Shown piece by piece: positions 23,028 to 36,519 of a stretch of 64,000 nucleotides of DNA. The translations under genes were made by a program, and so were the position numbers. The notes under the pieces are model-generated. The model did not search any database and was not told the origin of the DNA. It worked only from the letters and a program-made list of their open reading frames with translations. Numbering within the stretch: the stretch's first letter is position 1; each line of letters starts with the position of its first letter. Source of the stretch: Hermatobates lingyangjiaoensis (Eukaryota; Arthropoda; Insecta; Hemiptera; Hermatobatidae); contig JAPFBL010000008.1 in the NCBI GenBank assembly GCA_026182355.1, positions 2,762,501 through 2,826,500 on the forward strand. Direction: 5' to 3'.

Positions 23028-24686
23028 TCTGAGTGGCCTGCACTCAACTTTACTATAAGTAAACTTAATATCAATGTTCTTGGGTATATAATATAGAATG
23101 TCTCATTTAAGTATAATGTAAACATTAAATGGAAAAGGTTTATTAGTCTTTCATTTCTGAGTAATACAGATAGTGATTGATCGACTTATCAATATATAAG
23201 CTTATTTTTGTACATCACACAGCTGATGCGAATAATCTCATTAGTATAACTACAGCAGTAATAACATTTTTGAAAAGCCAAAGTGAAATTTATTAATACG
23301 AAATAATCTCCTACAAGAGAACATGTCATTTGTTCAAATAGCTAGTGGATATCTTATATCGTTTACTTGACCTCCTTCTACATTGAATATTTAAGTCAAA
23401 TTTTCAAATGTAAATCAGGAAAATACTCTTATTTTCTCTGAAAAACATCATAAACATCCAAGAAAAAATGTGTTTTAAGATAATTTATAATTAAGGATAT
23501 ACAATAATTACATTTATTAATCTTCAAACCAAAGATTTCAATTTTAATGGTTTTTTACATTTTTGGTCTTTTATAGAATTATTATACTGGGAATTTTATG
23601 GCTTCTTAGTATTTATTAAAATCATTTTCCTTCCCATTTGTCGAAAATCACATGCACCAATTTTCTCTGAGTGAGTATTATCTTTTTTCCTGCCTCTTGT
23701 ACTCTGTTATAAGCTTGCTATGAATGTATATTGAGAAAAAATATATTAGTAATTAGCCAGTTTACATACTCAACTCAAAGTCGAAGCTAGCTATTCAATA
23801 TATTTTAAATCTTTTATGATTGGGAGCTTCTAATTTTTGAAAATAATAAATACGAACTATTAGATTAGAATAGTCAAATTTTATCTCAGTGGTTTTGCTC
23901 AAAAAATTTGTAAGTCAATGTAAAAAATTGTGAAAAATATCAAAAATTCGACAAGTATAGCAGGTGTCCCTTAGTCCAGGATAAACAAACAGTTTTTTTA
24001 GATTTATTGCTCTTTGCCGTTATTGAAATTACATGAATTTTGTTTGTAAATTGCTTATTTTTTTGTTCTATTTTTGTTGAAATTGTCATAATTTTTTAAT
24101 AGGCTGTTTAACATCAAAAAAACATTTTCTGGAAACAGAATTCGTACTTTAACGCCTCTCTGGTGAATTTATTTCAAAACAAAAATTTCAAAACAAATTT
24201 CAATTAGTATTTCAAAACAAAATATCTCATCTCATTTTCCATATAATGGTCTATTTTTAGGTATAGTTTCATTTTGATCCGTCAATTGGTATGGTTTGTA
24301 TCGCTCTCACAAGCTTTGAGATTGGATTATAAGTCAAAATGTTTACATTTTACTAAAAAAAAATTTTTTCCGTTGTTTTAAAATTCTGAATATATTTTTT
24401 GTCTGTTTCATTTGTAACCTCAAAGTTAATGCCAAAATTTCAAAACTCTAGGGTTATCAGTTTAGGAGGAAAAAATTTTTTTTAAAAAACAGTTTTTGGC
24501 CTAAAAAAGTGACTTTCCCATCATGCATAATTCTTCCCGAACAATAGGGATCTTCTGCACTATGAGGCCCATTTTTGTGTAAAATATCAACTTGATCCAT
24601 CAAAGATTCTGGACCATAGCGTGGTAACAAGCAATGCTAACACACTCACCCACCCACCCACACACACACAGACATCATCGAGAAAA
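23028..24686 (+). repeat. T-family repeat lacking its right palindrome (block copy 1)
   Basis: Left end TCTGAGTGGCCTGCACTC with TTTACTATAAGTAAA. Internal blocks follow in the same order as 9731-11325, including TTTCCCATCATGCATAATTC and a CA-rich run. It stops at GACATCATCGAGAAAA and another T-family left end starts at once, so the right end was lost or replaced. Confidence 0.78.
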
Positions 24687-25060
24687 TCTGGAGTGGCCTA
24701 CACTCAACTTTACTATAAGTAAACTTAATATCAAACTTCTTGGGTATCATTTAGGCATAATATAAATGCGTAAATGGAAAAGGTTTATTGGTTTTTCATT
24801 CCTGCAGCTAGTACTGATAATGACTTATCCACTTATCAATATCACGCTTATTTTTATACATCACAATAACTACCGCTGTAATAACATTTTTGAAAAGCGA
24901 AAGTGAAGATTTCTTGTTACAAAAGAATCTCTTACAGGAGAACGTGACGTCTGTTTCAATAGCTATTGGATCATTTACATAATTTATCTGATCTTCTTCT
25001 ACATTGAAGATTTAAGACAAAGTTTCCCATTTAAAACATAAAAATATTCCTATTTTCCAA
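24687..25060 (+). repeat. T-family repeat, left-end fragment joined head to tail (block copy 1)
   Basis: TCTGGAGTGGCCTACACTC at 24687, palindrome, then about 350 bp of left-end sequence. The - strand encodes the family peptide (FSCKRFF..SLSLFKNVITAVVI). Confidence 0.75.
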
Positions 25061-25737
25061 ATCAATGTGTAGTGTGTAGTCTGACTTTGATTGGGAACAC
25101 TGTTCTACTATCTGGCAACACTGTTTTTACTATTTTTTTAAGATAGATTGTATTACTGTTCGTTGAGAGACCATGTGAATTATTACAGACGATACTTGTG
25201 TTTTGTGAAGATGTTGAGTTACAATTATTATTGAAGATTATAATTGGCGTTCTATAGAAAGAGAGGCGTTGAATTTTATTAATGTGATACCAGATTACAT
25301 TTCAGAAGTGGGATTACCATTTTACTAAGCCCCAAAGCGTTCCGATATCATGTGTCCCGATTAGAGTTTGTTCTATTTGAAGTTTTTGTTTAGAGCTCAA
25401 TTGTGTTGAGGATGTAATACCGTGAGTACCTTGTTTTGTTTTACGTATTGAGAAGTTAAGCTCCAACTTCTAGTAGGAAACATTTAGGGTGACGTCTTAT
25501 GTTATTTTATATTTAGTTGTGCTTTTAAATTACGTAGGCCGGTCTGTGGATAGTAGGCCCTGAGACAACTGACGAAGTTAATCGCCATTTTAATGATATA
25601 GCTTTTGTTGTAGTTTGATGATAATTTTTAAGTTGGGGTAGCTGAATTGATAATTCACGTTGTTGTATGTTCTGTAGAAGTGATCGTCTGCTTACAGTGT
25701 TTATTGGGTTAGATAAAGAACGTAGTTTTAGTGAAAA

Positions 25738-26367
25738 ATGGATCCCAAGGATGTTAATTCGGATTTGGAATCAGATGAGGGTGAAGATGTCAGGAATGGA
25801 AAGAGGAATAGTTCTGGTGAACGGATTACTATTGTGGGTACTAATCAAGTTGACCTTACCACTGTTATGGAATCGATGGTAAGATAAGTTTTCAAAAATC
25901 TAAAAATCACTGGCCAAAATGACAATAATAGCTCCATTTCATTTATTCAAAATATGGAAATAGCAAAGTTGCTTCCAGAATTTGATCCTAGTAATAAATT
26001 GCTAACTTCTTCTCAGTGGATTGAAAAAGTTAATGACTTGGCTCAAGCCAATAATTGGGACGATAAAACTATTATTAATTGTGCATTACCTAAACTTAGT
26101 GGGGTGGCACGTAAGTGGTATGATAGTGAAAGAGTATCTTATCAGAATTGGGAGGAGTGTTCTAGAGTGATAGTCACAGCCTTTCCATCTTCTTCTAATG
26201 TTGAAGTATTGTTCACAGATATGAACAAAAGGCGTAAAGAACCAAGAGAGTCAGTTGAGTCTTACTTTTACGATAAATTAGGAAAATGCAGGAATTGTCA
26301 GTTAAGCTATTACAATACTATTGAATTTCTGAAAGGGGTCTTGATGAAAGTACCATTCATAATGTGA
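25738..26367 (+). pseudogene. gag of the second Ty3/gypsy element
   Basis: Begins MDPKDVNSDLESDEGED at 25738. An in-frame TAA lies near 25885, and the frame is open again through 25954-26367. Capsid-type sequence is visible: LLPEFDPSNKLLTSSQWIEK, ALPKLSGVARKWYDS, and F..SSSNVEVLFTDM..RRKEPRESVESY. The block border at 25815 falls inside this gene. A one-base shift in a GGGG run near 26336 separates it from the zinc-knuckle part. Confidence 0.8.
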
Positions 26368-28404
26368 GTTTCCTTGATTTTAAAACTACTACTGAGCTTT
26401 TAAGGTGTTTGAAACGAATGGAGGATAGATGTAAGACAGTTAGTGGGATTGTAAATAACACTAATATGAAACCTCAGAGTATGCAGGATAAGCCTAGGGG
26501 CAAGCTGCCTGACCGTAATCAGGAAGGCAAGCCTCTTTGTTACCAATGTAAAAAATACGGCCATGTGGCTAAATATTGTCACAAGAATCAGCAAGCTCAT
26601 AATGTGACCCCTGCTAAAACTGAAGCACAAGTAGCCAATCTCCCTCCTGTAAATCGGCAGGGTCAACCGCAATGTTATTCGTGCCGTGGTTACGGCCATA
26701 TAAGTCGTAATTGTGTAACCAAGAATAAGCCAGAGACAATCACTAAAACAACTTTATCTCTTGAAAGTCCAGGAGTTAATGAAAATAGCATCAAGTCAAA
26801 AAGTAATTTGAAATATTTCAAAGAAGCATTTCTAAATGGCCAAGTTGTAAAGGCTTATATTGATCTTGGAAATCAGCTGATGCTTATGAGGCAATCTGAT
26901 AGTAAAGCTTTATCTAGTGTGAAAATTGAGCCACTTGTTAAGTCACTTGGAGTATTAGGTTTTGGGTTCGGTAAGATAATAAAACCCTTCGGGAGTTTCA
27001 CAGCTGCAGTTACTGTAGATCAAGGTTATGTAGAAAATTTAACTATTTATGTAGTCCCTGATCATTACCTGGAAGTCCCTCTACTGATTGGTCAACCATT
27101 TACAGAAAATGAGAAAATTACTGTTGTGAAAAGGGGAAATGTCCGTTGTTTCAATGAAAATGTTAAAGATACAGAGGATGACTCTCTGAAAGATATTCAA
27201 ATCCCTGAATTACCTAAGTTGAAGACAAACTTGTGGGCAAGTGAAGCTTCAGTGATTCCACCTAATTTTGTTGGATTTATCAAATGTTATTCGGATGTTT
27301 GCAATCAAGATTTGCCCATAGAATCTAGTGTAACTGAAAGTGGGCGTTCTGTGCCCAGGTGTGTTGTGAGAAATGAGAATAAATCAGCAGAGGTTCCTAT
27401 TTTGAACTTTTCAAACCAAGATATCAGGTTCGATAAAGGTTGTGTGGTTGCACGGGGAGAAATATGTGAAGCCAGGCAATCAGAAGCTACTGAACCTGAG
27501 AAGGACTTATCTAGGTATATCGATATTGACTGGACTTTATTGAATGTAAACCCTGATTTGAAGGAAAATGATGTAGAAAAATTAAAAAGTTTATTATTAG
27601 AATTTCGTGAGAGCATAGCATTTAACATCAAAGAACTAGGAGCAGCCAAGGATATTGAACTTAAAATAGAACTAATCGATGAAAATAAAACTGTTTCATA
27701 CCGACCTTATAGATTGAGTTTGAAAGAACGAGAATTGGTGAAAAGTATGATTTGTGACCTTAAAGAAGCCGGGATAATTGTTGATTCTAAATCACCTTTT
27801 GCAAGCCCTGTTCTACTTGTTAAGAAAAAGAATGGAGAAGAACGAATGTGCATTGATTTCAGAGCTTTAAATAAAAATACTAAGAAAATGGCTTACCCTC
27901 TACCAAGAATTGAAGATCAGATTGAAGGCCTTAGTGGGAAGACTTACTTTACTAGTTCAGATATAGCGAGTGGATACAGATACTATCAGGTGAATGTTTC
28001 TGAAGATTCTAGACATAAAACATCATTTGTGATACCTGATGGGCAGTATGAGTTTTTGAAGATGCCATTCGGCTTATGCAATGGCCCAGCTGTATTTCAA
28101 TACCTCATGAATATGACTTTTTCTAATTACCTTTTGCACTATCATATTTGGATGACATTTTGATACCATCTGAGACTGTTAACGAAGGTTTAGAAATATT
28201 AAGAAAAATACTGGAGGCCAAGCAATCTAATCTAAAATTGAAACTGAATAAATGTTATTTTTTTATTCACACAAATTAATTATTTAGGGTACCACATAGA
28301 AAATGGTTTATTGCGTCCTGGGGATTTTAAGATTCAAGCAGTAATTAAATTTCCTGAACCTAACAATGTCCATAGTGTTAGGCAATGTTTAGGATTGGCT
28401 AATC
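26364..28404 (+). pseudogene. Zinc knuckles, protease and RT of the second Ty3/gypsy element
   Basis: 599 open codons then a frameshift. In order: two CCHC knuckles (CYQCKKYGHVAKYC and CYSCRGYGHISRNC), a protease with AYIDLGNQ where most have DTG/DSG, and LLIGQPFT. The RT follows with IIVDSKSPFASPVLLVKKK, MCIDFRALN, YFTSSDIASGYRYYQV and MPFGLCNGPAVFQ. A shift near 28140 displaces the catalytic YLDDILIP to another frame. The gene ends abruptly at 28404. Confidence 0.88.
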
Positions 28405-28849
28405 CGAAAACATTTTAGTTTTAAATAACTCCATTCAATATAGCGATCTATAAAAAAATCTAATCTGGGCCACGCTGTTATAATATTATTATAATTATCA
28501 GTAAATATATTATAATTATTGATAATGTTTTTAATTTTCGATTTCTCTTAATTAGACCATTGTATAGACAAATTATCAAACTCTGTGATAAGGGTTATCA
28601 AACTCGTTGACAACCAATTTAATGATTTTATTTATTTCAAACAGGATATATTCATTTTATCATTAAAAAACAGTCATTACAAAAATTTAAACATAGTTCT
28701 AGAACACGTACGTACGTACGTCACTACGTACACGTAGAACACATATTTCTGCACACAGAACTCAATAGTTGTCATTTTTAGTATATTTCCTAACTTTAGT
28801 TCCTTTAGTAGCCCCACTTGTAGGCTTCCACCTTTTAGTGCTGTTCTAG

Positions 28850-29183
28850 AGTTAAATATGTTTAAGTGAATTAAACTTTTTAAAAAAAGAAAAAAGTTTA
28901 TTTGACAAGAAGCTACACGTCAAGACATCAATACAAGAATTAGAACAAGTCTATGTCTAATTTAAGACTAACCTAGTTATCAATGGATCCTATGACATTT
29001 ATATAATGAAACGCTATCAGTGATAGCGACAGAGTATTTCCGACGAGGGTGGGTTGAGTCTCCAAGGGCGACTGCGAAGATAAGGTGTATCCGCTGGTGT
29101 TTCCGTTGGCTGCGATGGAAGTTTCCAATAGCTGTTGGAGAATTCTTATAAATTAATAATTGTATAACTCTAACTCTGTAACT
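28850..29183 (-). repeat. 3' LTR of errantivirus copy 2
   Basis: 334 bp. It differs from its copy 1 counterpart only by one A in a homopolymer. Confidence 0.92.
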
Positions 29184-29429
29184 CGTCCCCTCCTTAAGAG
29201 TGAAGTGTCACACGAACGAAAATGAAGGGGCAGCTTGAAGGATGGTAATGATGGGTTGACTTGGGGTGTCTGCCTGGAAAGTGGTGCTGAGTTTGACCAA
29301 TGTCCTCAAGAAGCACGGCATCAGTGTTGAGTTGTAGAGTCGAATTTCTCTTTTTATGGCATTTTACAAGTTTGATGCTGTATATGTAGTTATGATAATA
29401 AAGCAATAATTTAATGCTAAGATATATAA

Positions 29430-30860
29430 ATATAAATTACATCTTCTGGCTTATTTCCCTCGAATATTTCTAATGGCTCCATATCTATGTTGGATTGATG
29501 AATCTTCTCGAATGATATATTGATAGGTATAGAGTTTTATTGTTTCTCCCAATGTCAGCTTTAGAGGTTCACTTTCTATATAGCGATGAGTTGTTTTGAC
29601 GTCCTTAATTTTTCTGATTCTTCTAACTTCAATAATGCTGTTGATTTTGGACGAATAGTAGAATTTTTACCATTAGATAATACAATAAAATAAGATACAT
29701 TATATAACAAATATTGATCTATAAATTAACATATTTAAACATAGTATTGGCTTGAGAAAGCTCGTAACTAACACAATTTTTGTGTGAATCGCTTAAAACT
29801 AAGTCATGAATACATACATTATCTATTTTAACAGTTTCTTTACAATAGTAATTGCTTAAGACTAATTTACAGCTCCAGTATACAATTCTGTATCCTTAAT
29901 AACAAGAGAAGGATGTATTTTACAGTTTTAATTTTACCTCTATATTTTTGTATGGATACGACAATAGAAAATAAGTTTCTGTGGCAGGGGTTTTAATTGG
30001 TAAATGAACAAAATAGTGAATGAATGATTCTGTTATTGAACAATCTACTTTTCCCGTCTGCCAAAGAACTTCGGGTACATTAGAAATTAAGTTTATTTTG
30101 TCAATTTCTTTAAGTCCCTTTAAACTAATTATACTGCTATGTTGAATACCTACTTACAAAATTCTAAGGAGATAATGATATCATTTACTTTATTAGTAAC
30201 ATACCTTAAATTGGATAATAATAGTGTATATTTCTTTTCAAATTGTAATTCTTTGTTAACACTATTCGAAGGATATTTGAAATTCTTTCTGTGTTATTTT
30301 GAATGATTTGCATATCTTTGTTAAAATCGCCAATTATTTTGTTTATTCGTCATTACTTGATTTTCCACATTGTGGCTTAAGTGTAAGAATTTGATTCTAT
30401 TTTGCTTATTATTTGTCATAATGCTCCTTATCTCGGCATCCCTGTTACCAGTTAACAAGAGATGGCTGTGCCGAGACCATTTATTAGTCTCTTTTAATTC
30501 TAGTTGGAGTAAAATTCTGTTGATTGTATGTAATCTAGTTTGTTTAAAATGTCACTTATATGTTGCTGTAGAGTATTAGAATCGTGTGTCTATTGTGTTT
30601 GGTAATATTTCATTAATTATTCTGTCAATTTTATTAAATCTCCTCTGAAGTGTTAGAATGTTAATCGAGTTTATATAAGTGTGGTAGTCTTCTATCTGTA
30701 GGAGTCTTGGATTTAATTGGATTAATCCCAGGTCCTGCTGTTATAGTTCAGTCAGAAAGTCTTGTAACTCTGTGCCAGGCTGTAGAAGAGTAAGGACTGT
30801 TATCACTATTTCCTTCATCCTTGTCTGCCTGAACAAGACAGAGAGTCAGAATTATTTCTT
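29430..30860 (-). pseudogene. Errantivirus env remnant, copy 2
   Basis: Same broken env-like region as 13050-14480, with the gypsy-type LTGN.DAE motif near 30450 on the - strand. Boundaries are approximate. Confidence 0.58.
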
Positions 30861-31093
30861 TTCATATTTACGAGGTCTCTTAATTTGACTTGGATGCACT
30901 TTAGTAATTTTCTTTTCGTTATTATCCGATTTTATTACTTTACTATACGTAGTATCTATATTTAGGTTTATTTTTGATTTACTGTTAGTTTTAACATATA
31001 TTTTCCCTTCAGGGATTACAATTTCTTCTCTTGTTTATTTAGGGTATTGTTCGCTCGGATTTTTCAGTATCTATTAAATTTTTTTATAATTAT

Positions 31094-34000
31094 TTAAGCA
31101 ACTTTGTCTTTATGAAAATTGTTCGATTTGAGCAGTCCAAAAGGACATCTGAAGTTTCTTTGTTTGTTTTTGCCGAATGTGATTTCGTTTGGTGTTAATT
31201 TTAGTGTTTTATTAGGTGTATTGTTAAATGCAATGAGAGCAAGTTCAAGAGTTTCATTTAAAGATAGTTTGTCCGGAGATTTTTCGACAGTGATAAGATT
31301 CATGAGTTCAATTAGTGTATTGTGTGCGCGATTAATTAATCCATTTGAATTAGAATGATTTGGCGTTGTATAGTTAATTTTAACGTTATGATAAGATAAA
31401 AAGTTTTCTAGACCTTTGTTTAGGAATTCTGGACCATTATCACATTGTAATGTGTCTGGGGTAGGGAAATGACAAAAATAATTTCTGAGGCATTTAATTA
31501 TTTCTTGGCCAGTTGTGTTTTGTGGTATATACCATATCAGTTTCTTCGAAAAACAGTCGATTATTGTAAATATTTTTACATTTTTGTAATATAAAACATC
31601 AATTTGAATAGCATTGAAAGGGGCTCTGGTGTCGGTGTGACTTGAAATTTTGGTTTCGGGGGATTTCTATCATATTTAATTTGTTTACAAGTATCGCAAT
31701 TATTAACATATTCGGTTAATGTGGGTTAACATTCGAGGCCAATAACAAAATTTTCTAAGGTTGAAGTAAACGTCGTTAATTCCTCTGTGCCAAGTGTATC
31801 CGTTGGATACTGTGCTGGATACTGTGATGTTGGATACTGTGCTGGTTTAGTATCTTTTCTTTTTGTAAGTCTAAGTTTTCAATGTCCTCTACGACTTTAA
31901 AGTATCTTTTTATTTTAATTGTTTGAAAATTATTTTCAATGATTGTTTGAAATTTAATAAACGTTTTATCTAGGATTTCATTCATTATTCCCGACGTTGT
32001 ATCTGAACAATAAACACCGTAGGTAGTGTTGGTCGGAGGTACTCTAAACATAGATTTTTTAAATCATCGGATGCAGTGTGATCTGTGTACAGATGGTATC
32101 TTTTTTTTGTTAGAATGTATTGTTTGTACATGACTGTCTGAGGCTTTCCTCTTTTGATTATTATTTGGTTATTTTCTACATTGAGTATTTTGTTCGGGTC
32201 GTCAACAATAAATATTTTGTCTGTTGAGCTTTCTTGTGAGTGTTGTTGTAATTAAGCTTTCCGTTCCGTCTAGACTTTGTTCGTTATTGTCATATTGAGT
32301 TCGGGATTCCTTACTTGTGGTCGGACAAGATTCTATGTTTGATTCTGCTAAATTTAATTCGTGAGTGATTCGGGAAAGAGCATCTGCAACAACGTTCGTT
32401 TTTCCCTTAATGTATTTAATTTCCAAATCATAATCTGCTAATTGGCATTTCCATCTTAAAATTTTTGCACTTGGATTTTTCATATTATGAAGATATTGAA
32501 GGGGCCGGTGATCTGAATTGATTAATGTTTTTTTTACAATATATATACGGTCGGAAATAGTTACATGCCCATACAATGGCTAATAATTCTTTTTTCAATC
32601 ATACTTAATTTTTCCTCATGTTTATTGAGAGTTCGCGAAGCGTAAGAGATTGGCAAATCGTTTCCATTAAATTTTTGTGATAATACGGCACCGATTGCAA
32701 AGTTTGAGGCGTCTGTTGTTAGAGTAAATTGTTTGCCAAAGTCAGGTAATTGTAAAATAGGTTCGTTCTGTAATAAAGATTTTAATGTCTCAAAAGATTT
32801 TATATATTCAGATTTTAAATGTCTATATGTGTCCGTGCGTAACATAGTAGTCAAAGGTTTGGCTATTTTGGCGTAATCGGGTATCATTTTCGATAATATC
32901 ATGTGAGTCCTAAAAATTGTTTTATTTGTTTTTGTGTTTTAGGAATAGGGAATTTTTTGATAGCTTGTAACTTTAAGGGGTTTGGCCTAATGCCTTCTTT
33001 AGAAATAATATGTCCTAAGAATAGCAATTCTCTTTTGAAAATTCTGTTTTTATCTAATTGTATCTTTAAGTTATGTTTCCTTAATATGTCGAGAACCGAT
33101 TTTATATGTTTCAAATGTTCTGTAAGGTTGTCAGAAAAAATTAAATATCGTCCATATATACTAATACATTAGGTAAATTCGAAAACAAAGTATTCATGGC
33201 TCTTTGGAATGTCGGTGGGGCGTTTTTTTTAATCCGAATGGCATACGTAAAAACTCATAATGACCTTTCTCAGTGCTGAAGGCTGTTTTTGGAATAGAAT
33301 CGTCTTCCATTTCAATTTGATGGAATCCGGAGGCTAGTCTAGTGCACTAAAGTAGGTGGCTCTTCCTATTTTTTCCGAATAAGTCTTCAATATTTGGAAT
33401 TGGAAACTTGTCGTCTATTGTTTTTTCATTTAGTTTTCGATAATCAATAACCATCCTAATTTTACGTTTTCCCGAGCGTCTAATTTTTTGAGTACTACCC
33501 AGATAGGGCTATTATAAGGGGAATTAGAGGGGCGAATAATTTTATTTTCAAGTAGTTTTTCAATTTCGATTTCTACGTCTTTTTTAAAATGTTGTGGATA
33601 CCTATAATTTCGTGAGTATACAGGGTCATCGTCTTTGTTCTGATTTGTGTTTAAGTACATTTGTTGATGTTAGTAGGTCTTTATCACGTTTATTATTTCA
33701 GGGTAAGATTGAACTAGTGTAATGATTTTGGTTTTTTCTTCTGTGTTCATGTGTTCTGTTCTTAATAGTTTTGGTACTTGTTGCCTTACTTCACTTAGAC
33801 TAATATCATTGTTACAGTGATTAAATTTGGAATTTCAAAGTCCTCGTCTATGTCCATAGGTTCAGGTATAATAGTCATACATTCTTGGCTTTCTATCGCG
33901 ACTTTTGCTTTTTTATCTTTTACTGAGTAGAGACCTTCAAGGATTCTATAGTTATCTTTATCTTTACCGTTTATAATTACTTCTCTTTCTTATTTGTTTC

Positions 34001-34445
34001 GATTGGTAGTTCTATGAAATTTAAACCCGTAACGTAGTGAGATATTAATATTTGATTTAATTGGAAGTTTTACTAAGTTTGACTCTAAATGGTTGTTTTT
34101 AAAATTAATATTCATATTGTGTTCTTTCATTGATTTGTGGCCAAGTAAGATGTCGTATTTATTAGAAAAATTAAACATATATGCTTTCATTAGCGAAGGC
34201 TTATTAAAAATTTTTGTTGTGTTTATAATGATATATTCTGTACCTTCCTTAGTTCCGGCAGGGGTTGTAACAGTGAAATTTTCTTTATACCGGGAAATAT
34301 TTGGGTGTACTATTCTCGGGTTAACATAATTATTTTCTGATCCCGTATCTATTAACCATTTTCGATTTTTTTCATCAATAATATAAGGGAGCGATTTACT
34401 TGTTACATTTAATTCAAAATTTTGATTCTTTTGGGTCTTACACAA
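31094..34445 (-). pseudogene. Errantivirus pol remnant (protease, RT, RNase H, integrase), copy 2
   Basis: On the - strand: protease DTG in WLIDTGSENN (33990-34445), RT with YMDD at 33147-33158, RNase H pieces (32202-32902) and integrase (31094-32051) with the same Asn in place of the catalytic Glu. Extra indels near 33985 and 34030 shorten the protease frame compared with copy 1. Confidence 0.87.
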
Positions 34446-34462
34446 CTCATTTGATTGTTGCC

Positions 34463-35585
34463 TTATTCTAAAAAATCTTCCTCTAATTGTTCGTTTCTTC
34501 TAAAGTTTTCTTTGTGTCTGTCTTTATATTGAATAAATGAATTTTGTTGATCTGTCAAGTGTTTAATTTGTTCTTCTAATTGTTTTATTATCTCGTCTTT
34601 TTTTGTGTCAATATATGTTAGTTCATGTGTTTGGCTAGGTCTTGGGTGAACACTGCTCACGGTTCGCATGGAAACTGTATTAGAGTCGTTTAAAAGGAGG
34701 TTGATATGATTTACTTGGATAGTGCGGACCTCGATGTTGATTTTTGGGAATAATTAAATGGTTGAGATGAAAATTGTCGATTTTTTAAATTGTGTGAATT
34801 AGGTTTTGGGACGTACTGAGCGCGATGTTGGGGTTGTTCGTTGTTAAAGTGTGGGTGCGAATAAAAGCGGGTGCTATAATTATTCTTATAATTTGTGAAG
34901 TTTTATGAAAATGTTTATTAGTATGTGGAATCGTATTTTTCCTCTTATTTTTATTTATTGAATCTAAAATAAAACTGGCATTTCGTAAATAAAATTTTTC
35001 TAAAGTCATCTAGATTTTCCGGACTTTGGTTTAATAAAGTTAGACAATTGTGGGTCATATTCGCTATATAATTGGTAAATTATTTCCTTTTCTGTTTGTA
35101 TCATTAATTTTTTCAATAATGTCTGCAGATAATCCATCAATTGAATACCGGTTATATATTAAATGTCTAAGGTTTCGAGTCTATTTAAAAAATCAAAAGG
35201 TGATTCTGAAAAGTGCATTTTTGATCTATATATTTCTGCCTTAAGTGATTCGATGGTTCTAGAGTCTGAAAATTGGTTTTTTTAAGAGAGTTAATAATTC
35301 CGTTATATTATTTACGTCTTTCGATAAAATTAAATTTTCCGCTGATCCCTGTAATCTAGCTTTAATTTTGTTTAATAATTTCACGTGATTTATAAGGTGA
35401 CTCGTGTTCTTTTGGTCACATACTAGGGTATATACTGACTCGACAGTTTTAATGAAACTAATTAATTTAGTGGGGTTCCCGTCGTAAGTCGGTATGTGGT
35501 CATAGTCTTCGCGAGTGATGTTGTAAGTATATTTTTCAGTCATGTTGTTATCTTTTGTGTAGTAAGTGTTGGTTGTTTTAAACAA
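34463..35585 (-). pseudogene. Errantivirus gag remnant, copy 2
   Basis: Same broken capsid gene as 18080-19202, first frame at 35259-35585 (IPTYDGNPTKL). Confidence 0.8.
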
Positions 35586-36168
35586 AGTGTAAATTTGTAC
35601 ACAGTTCTAAAGAAAATGAAATGAAGAAACAAAAAAATATTCAAAATAGAAAAAATAGAAAAATCGTAATGATATGTGCGACAAAAATATGCAAATAGAC
35701 AAAGAAAATAAATTCGAATAAACTGTTAATAATAAAAAAAAATATTAAATGTTCTACTATTATAAATTTCAAAAGCTATATATATCAAGTCAAGTTAAGA
35801 AGTTTCAGTTCAATTCAGTTCCAATTAAAAAGATGCTCTTGAAGTAAAAAAATTAATTAAATTACTTGAAGTAAAAATTCAAATATTAATTTTCAAAATT
35901 AGAAAAAAAAAAAAAAAGTCTTCAAGGAATTACAATTTAAAATTACAAATATTATTTAATAATTCTTACTTAGAATGAAGCTCTGGATTGGGGAATCGAC
36001 CGTCTCTCAGAGTTGGGTGAGGTTGTCCTTGCAGTGTGCCGAGGTGCAAATCTTCTGTCTTCTTGTGACTACTGGTCACAGTGATGTTCGCAGAGTAGGC
36101 TTCGAGTGAAGAGTTAGACTCAAGCTAATAATCTTGGGATGATTGATCTCAAAATGTAGCTCTCAAAG

Positions 36169-36187
36169 TCCCTGAGTTCGGGCGCCA
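36169..36187 (-). other. Primer-binding site of errantivirus copy 2
   Basis: TGGCGCCCGAACTCAGGGA on the - strand, next to the 5' LTR. Confidence 0.8.
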
Positions 36188-36519
36188 GTTAAATATGTTT
36201 AAGTGAATTAAACTTTTTAAAAAAAGAAAAAAAGTTTATTTTGACAAGAAGCTCCACGTCAAGACATCAATACAAGAATTAGAACAAGTCTATGTCTAAT
36301 TTAAGACTAACCTAGTTATCAATGGATCCTATGACTTTATATAATGAAACGCTATCAGTGATAGCGACAGAGTATTTCCGACGAGGGGTGGTGAGTCTCC
36401 AAGGGCGACTGCGAAGATAAGTGTATCCGCTGGTGTTTCCGTTGGCTGCGATGGAAGTTTCCAATAGCTGTTGGAGAATTCTTATAAATTAATAATTGTA
36501 TAACTCTAACTCTATAACT
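36187..36519 (-). repeat. 5' LTR of errantivirus copy 2
   Basis: 333 bp. Matches 19803-20135 and keeps the differences from the 3' LTR. Confidence 0.92.

Larger units (their letters stand above)
12018..25815 (+). repeat. 13.8-kb duplicated block, copy 1
   Basis: The sequence 12018-25815 recurs in the same orientation at 28405-42209, shifted by about 16.39 kb. It holds a SINE, an errantivirus inserted in it, an ABCC exon, two T-family repeats and the 5' end of a second Ty3/gypsy element. The left joint shares CGAAAACATTTT. The right joint lies within gag of the second retroelement. Identity is near complete in 12018-21050 and 23030-25815, apart from homopolymer indels. It drops visibly, with many substitutions, in 21050-23030 around the exon. 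Confidence 0.93.
25061..28404 (+). mobile_element. Second Ty3/gypsy LTR element, 5' part through reverse transcriptase
   Basis: A + strand leader (about 25061-25737; start uncertain) is followed by gag and pol remains. The element stops in the RT thumb (VRQCLGL-like) exactly at 28404, where block copy 2 begins. No LTR pair can be recognised. Its first ~750 bp recur at 41466-42209. It differs from the errantivirus in strand, in having two zinc knuckles in gag, and in YLDD rather than YMDD. Confidence 0.82.
28850..36519 (-). mobile_element. Errantivirus-like LTR retrotransposon, copy 2 (broken)
   Basis: 7670 bp, at the identical SINE position as copy 1 and with the same CTAG target duplication (28846-28849, 36520-36523). 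Left and right LTRs carry the same private differences as in copy 1, so the element was duplicated with the block and did not insert twice. Confidence 0.93.
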
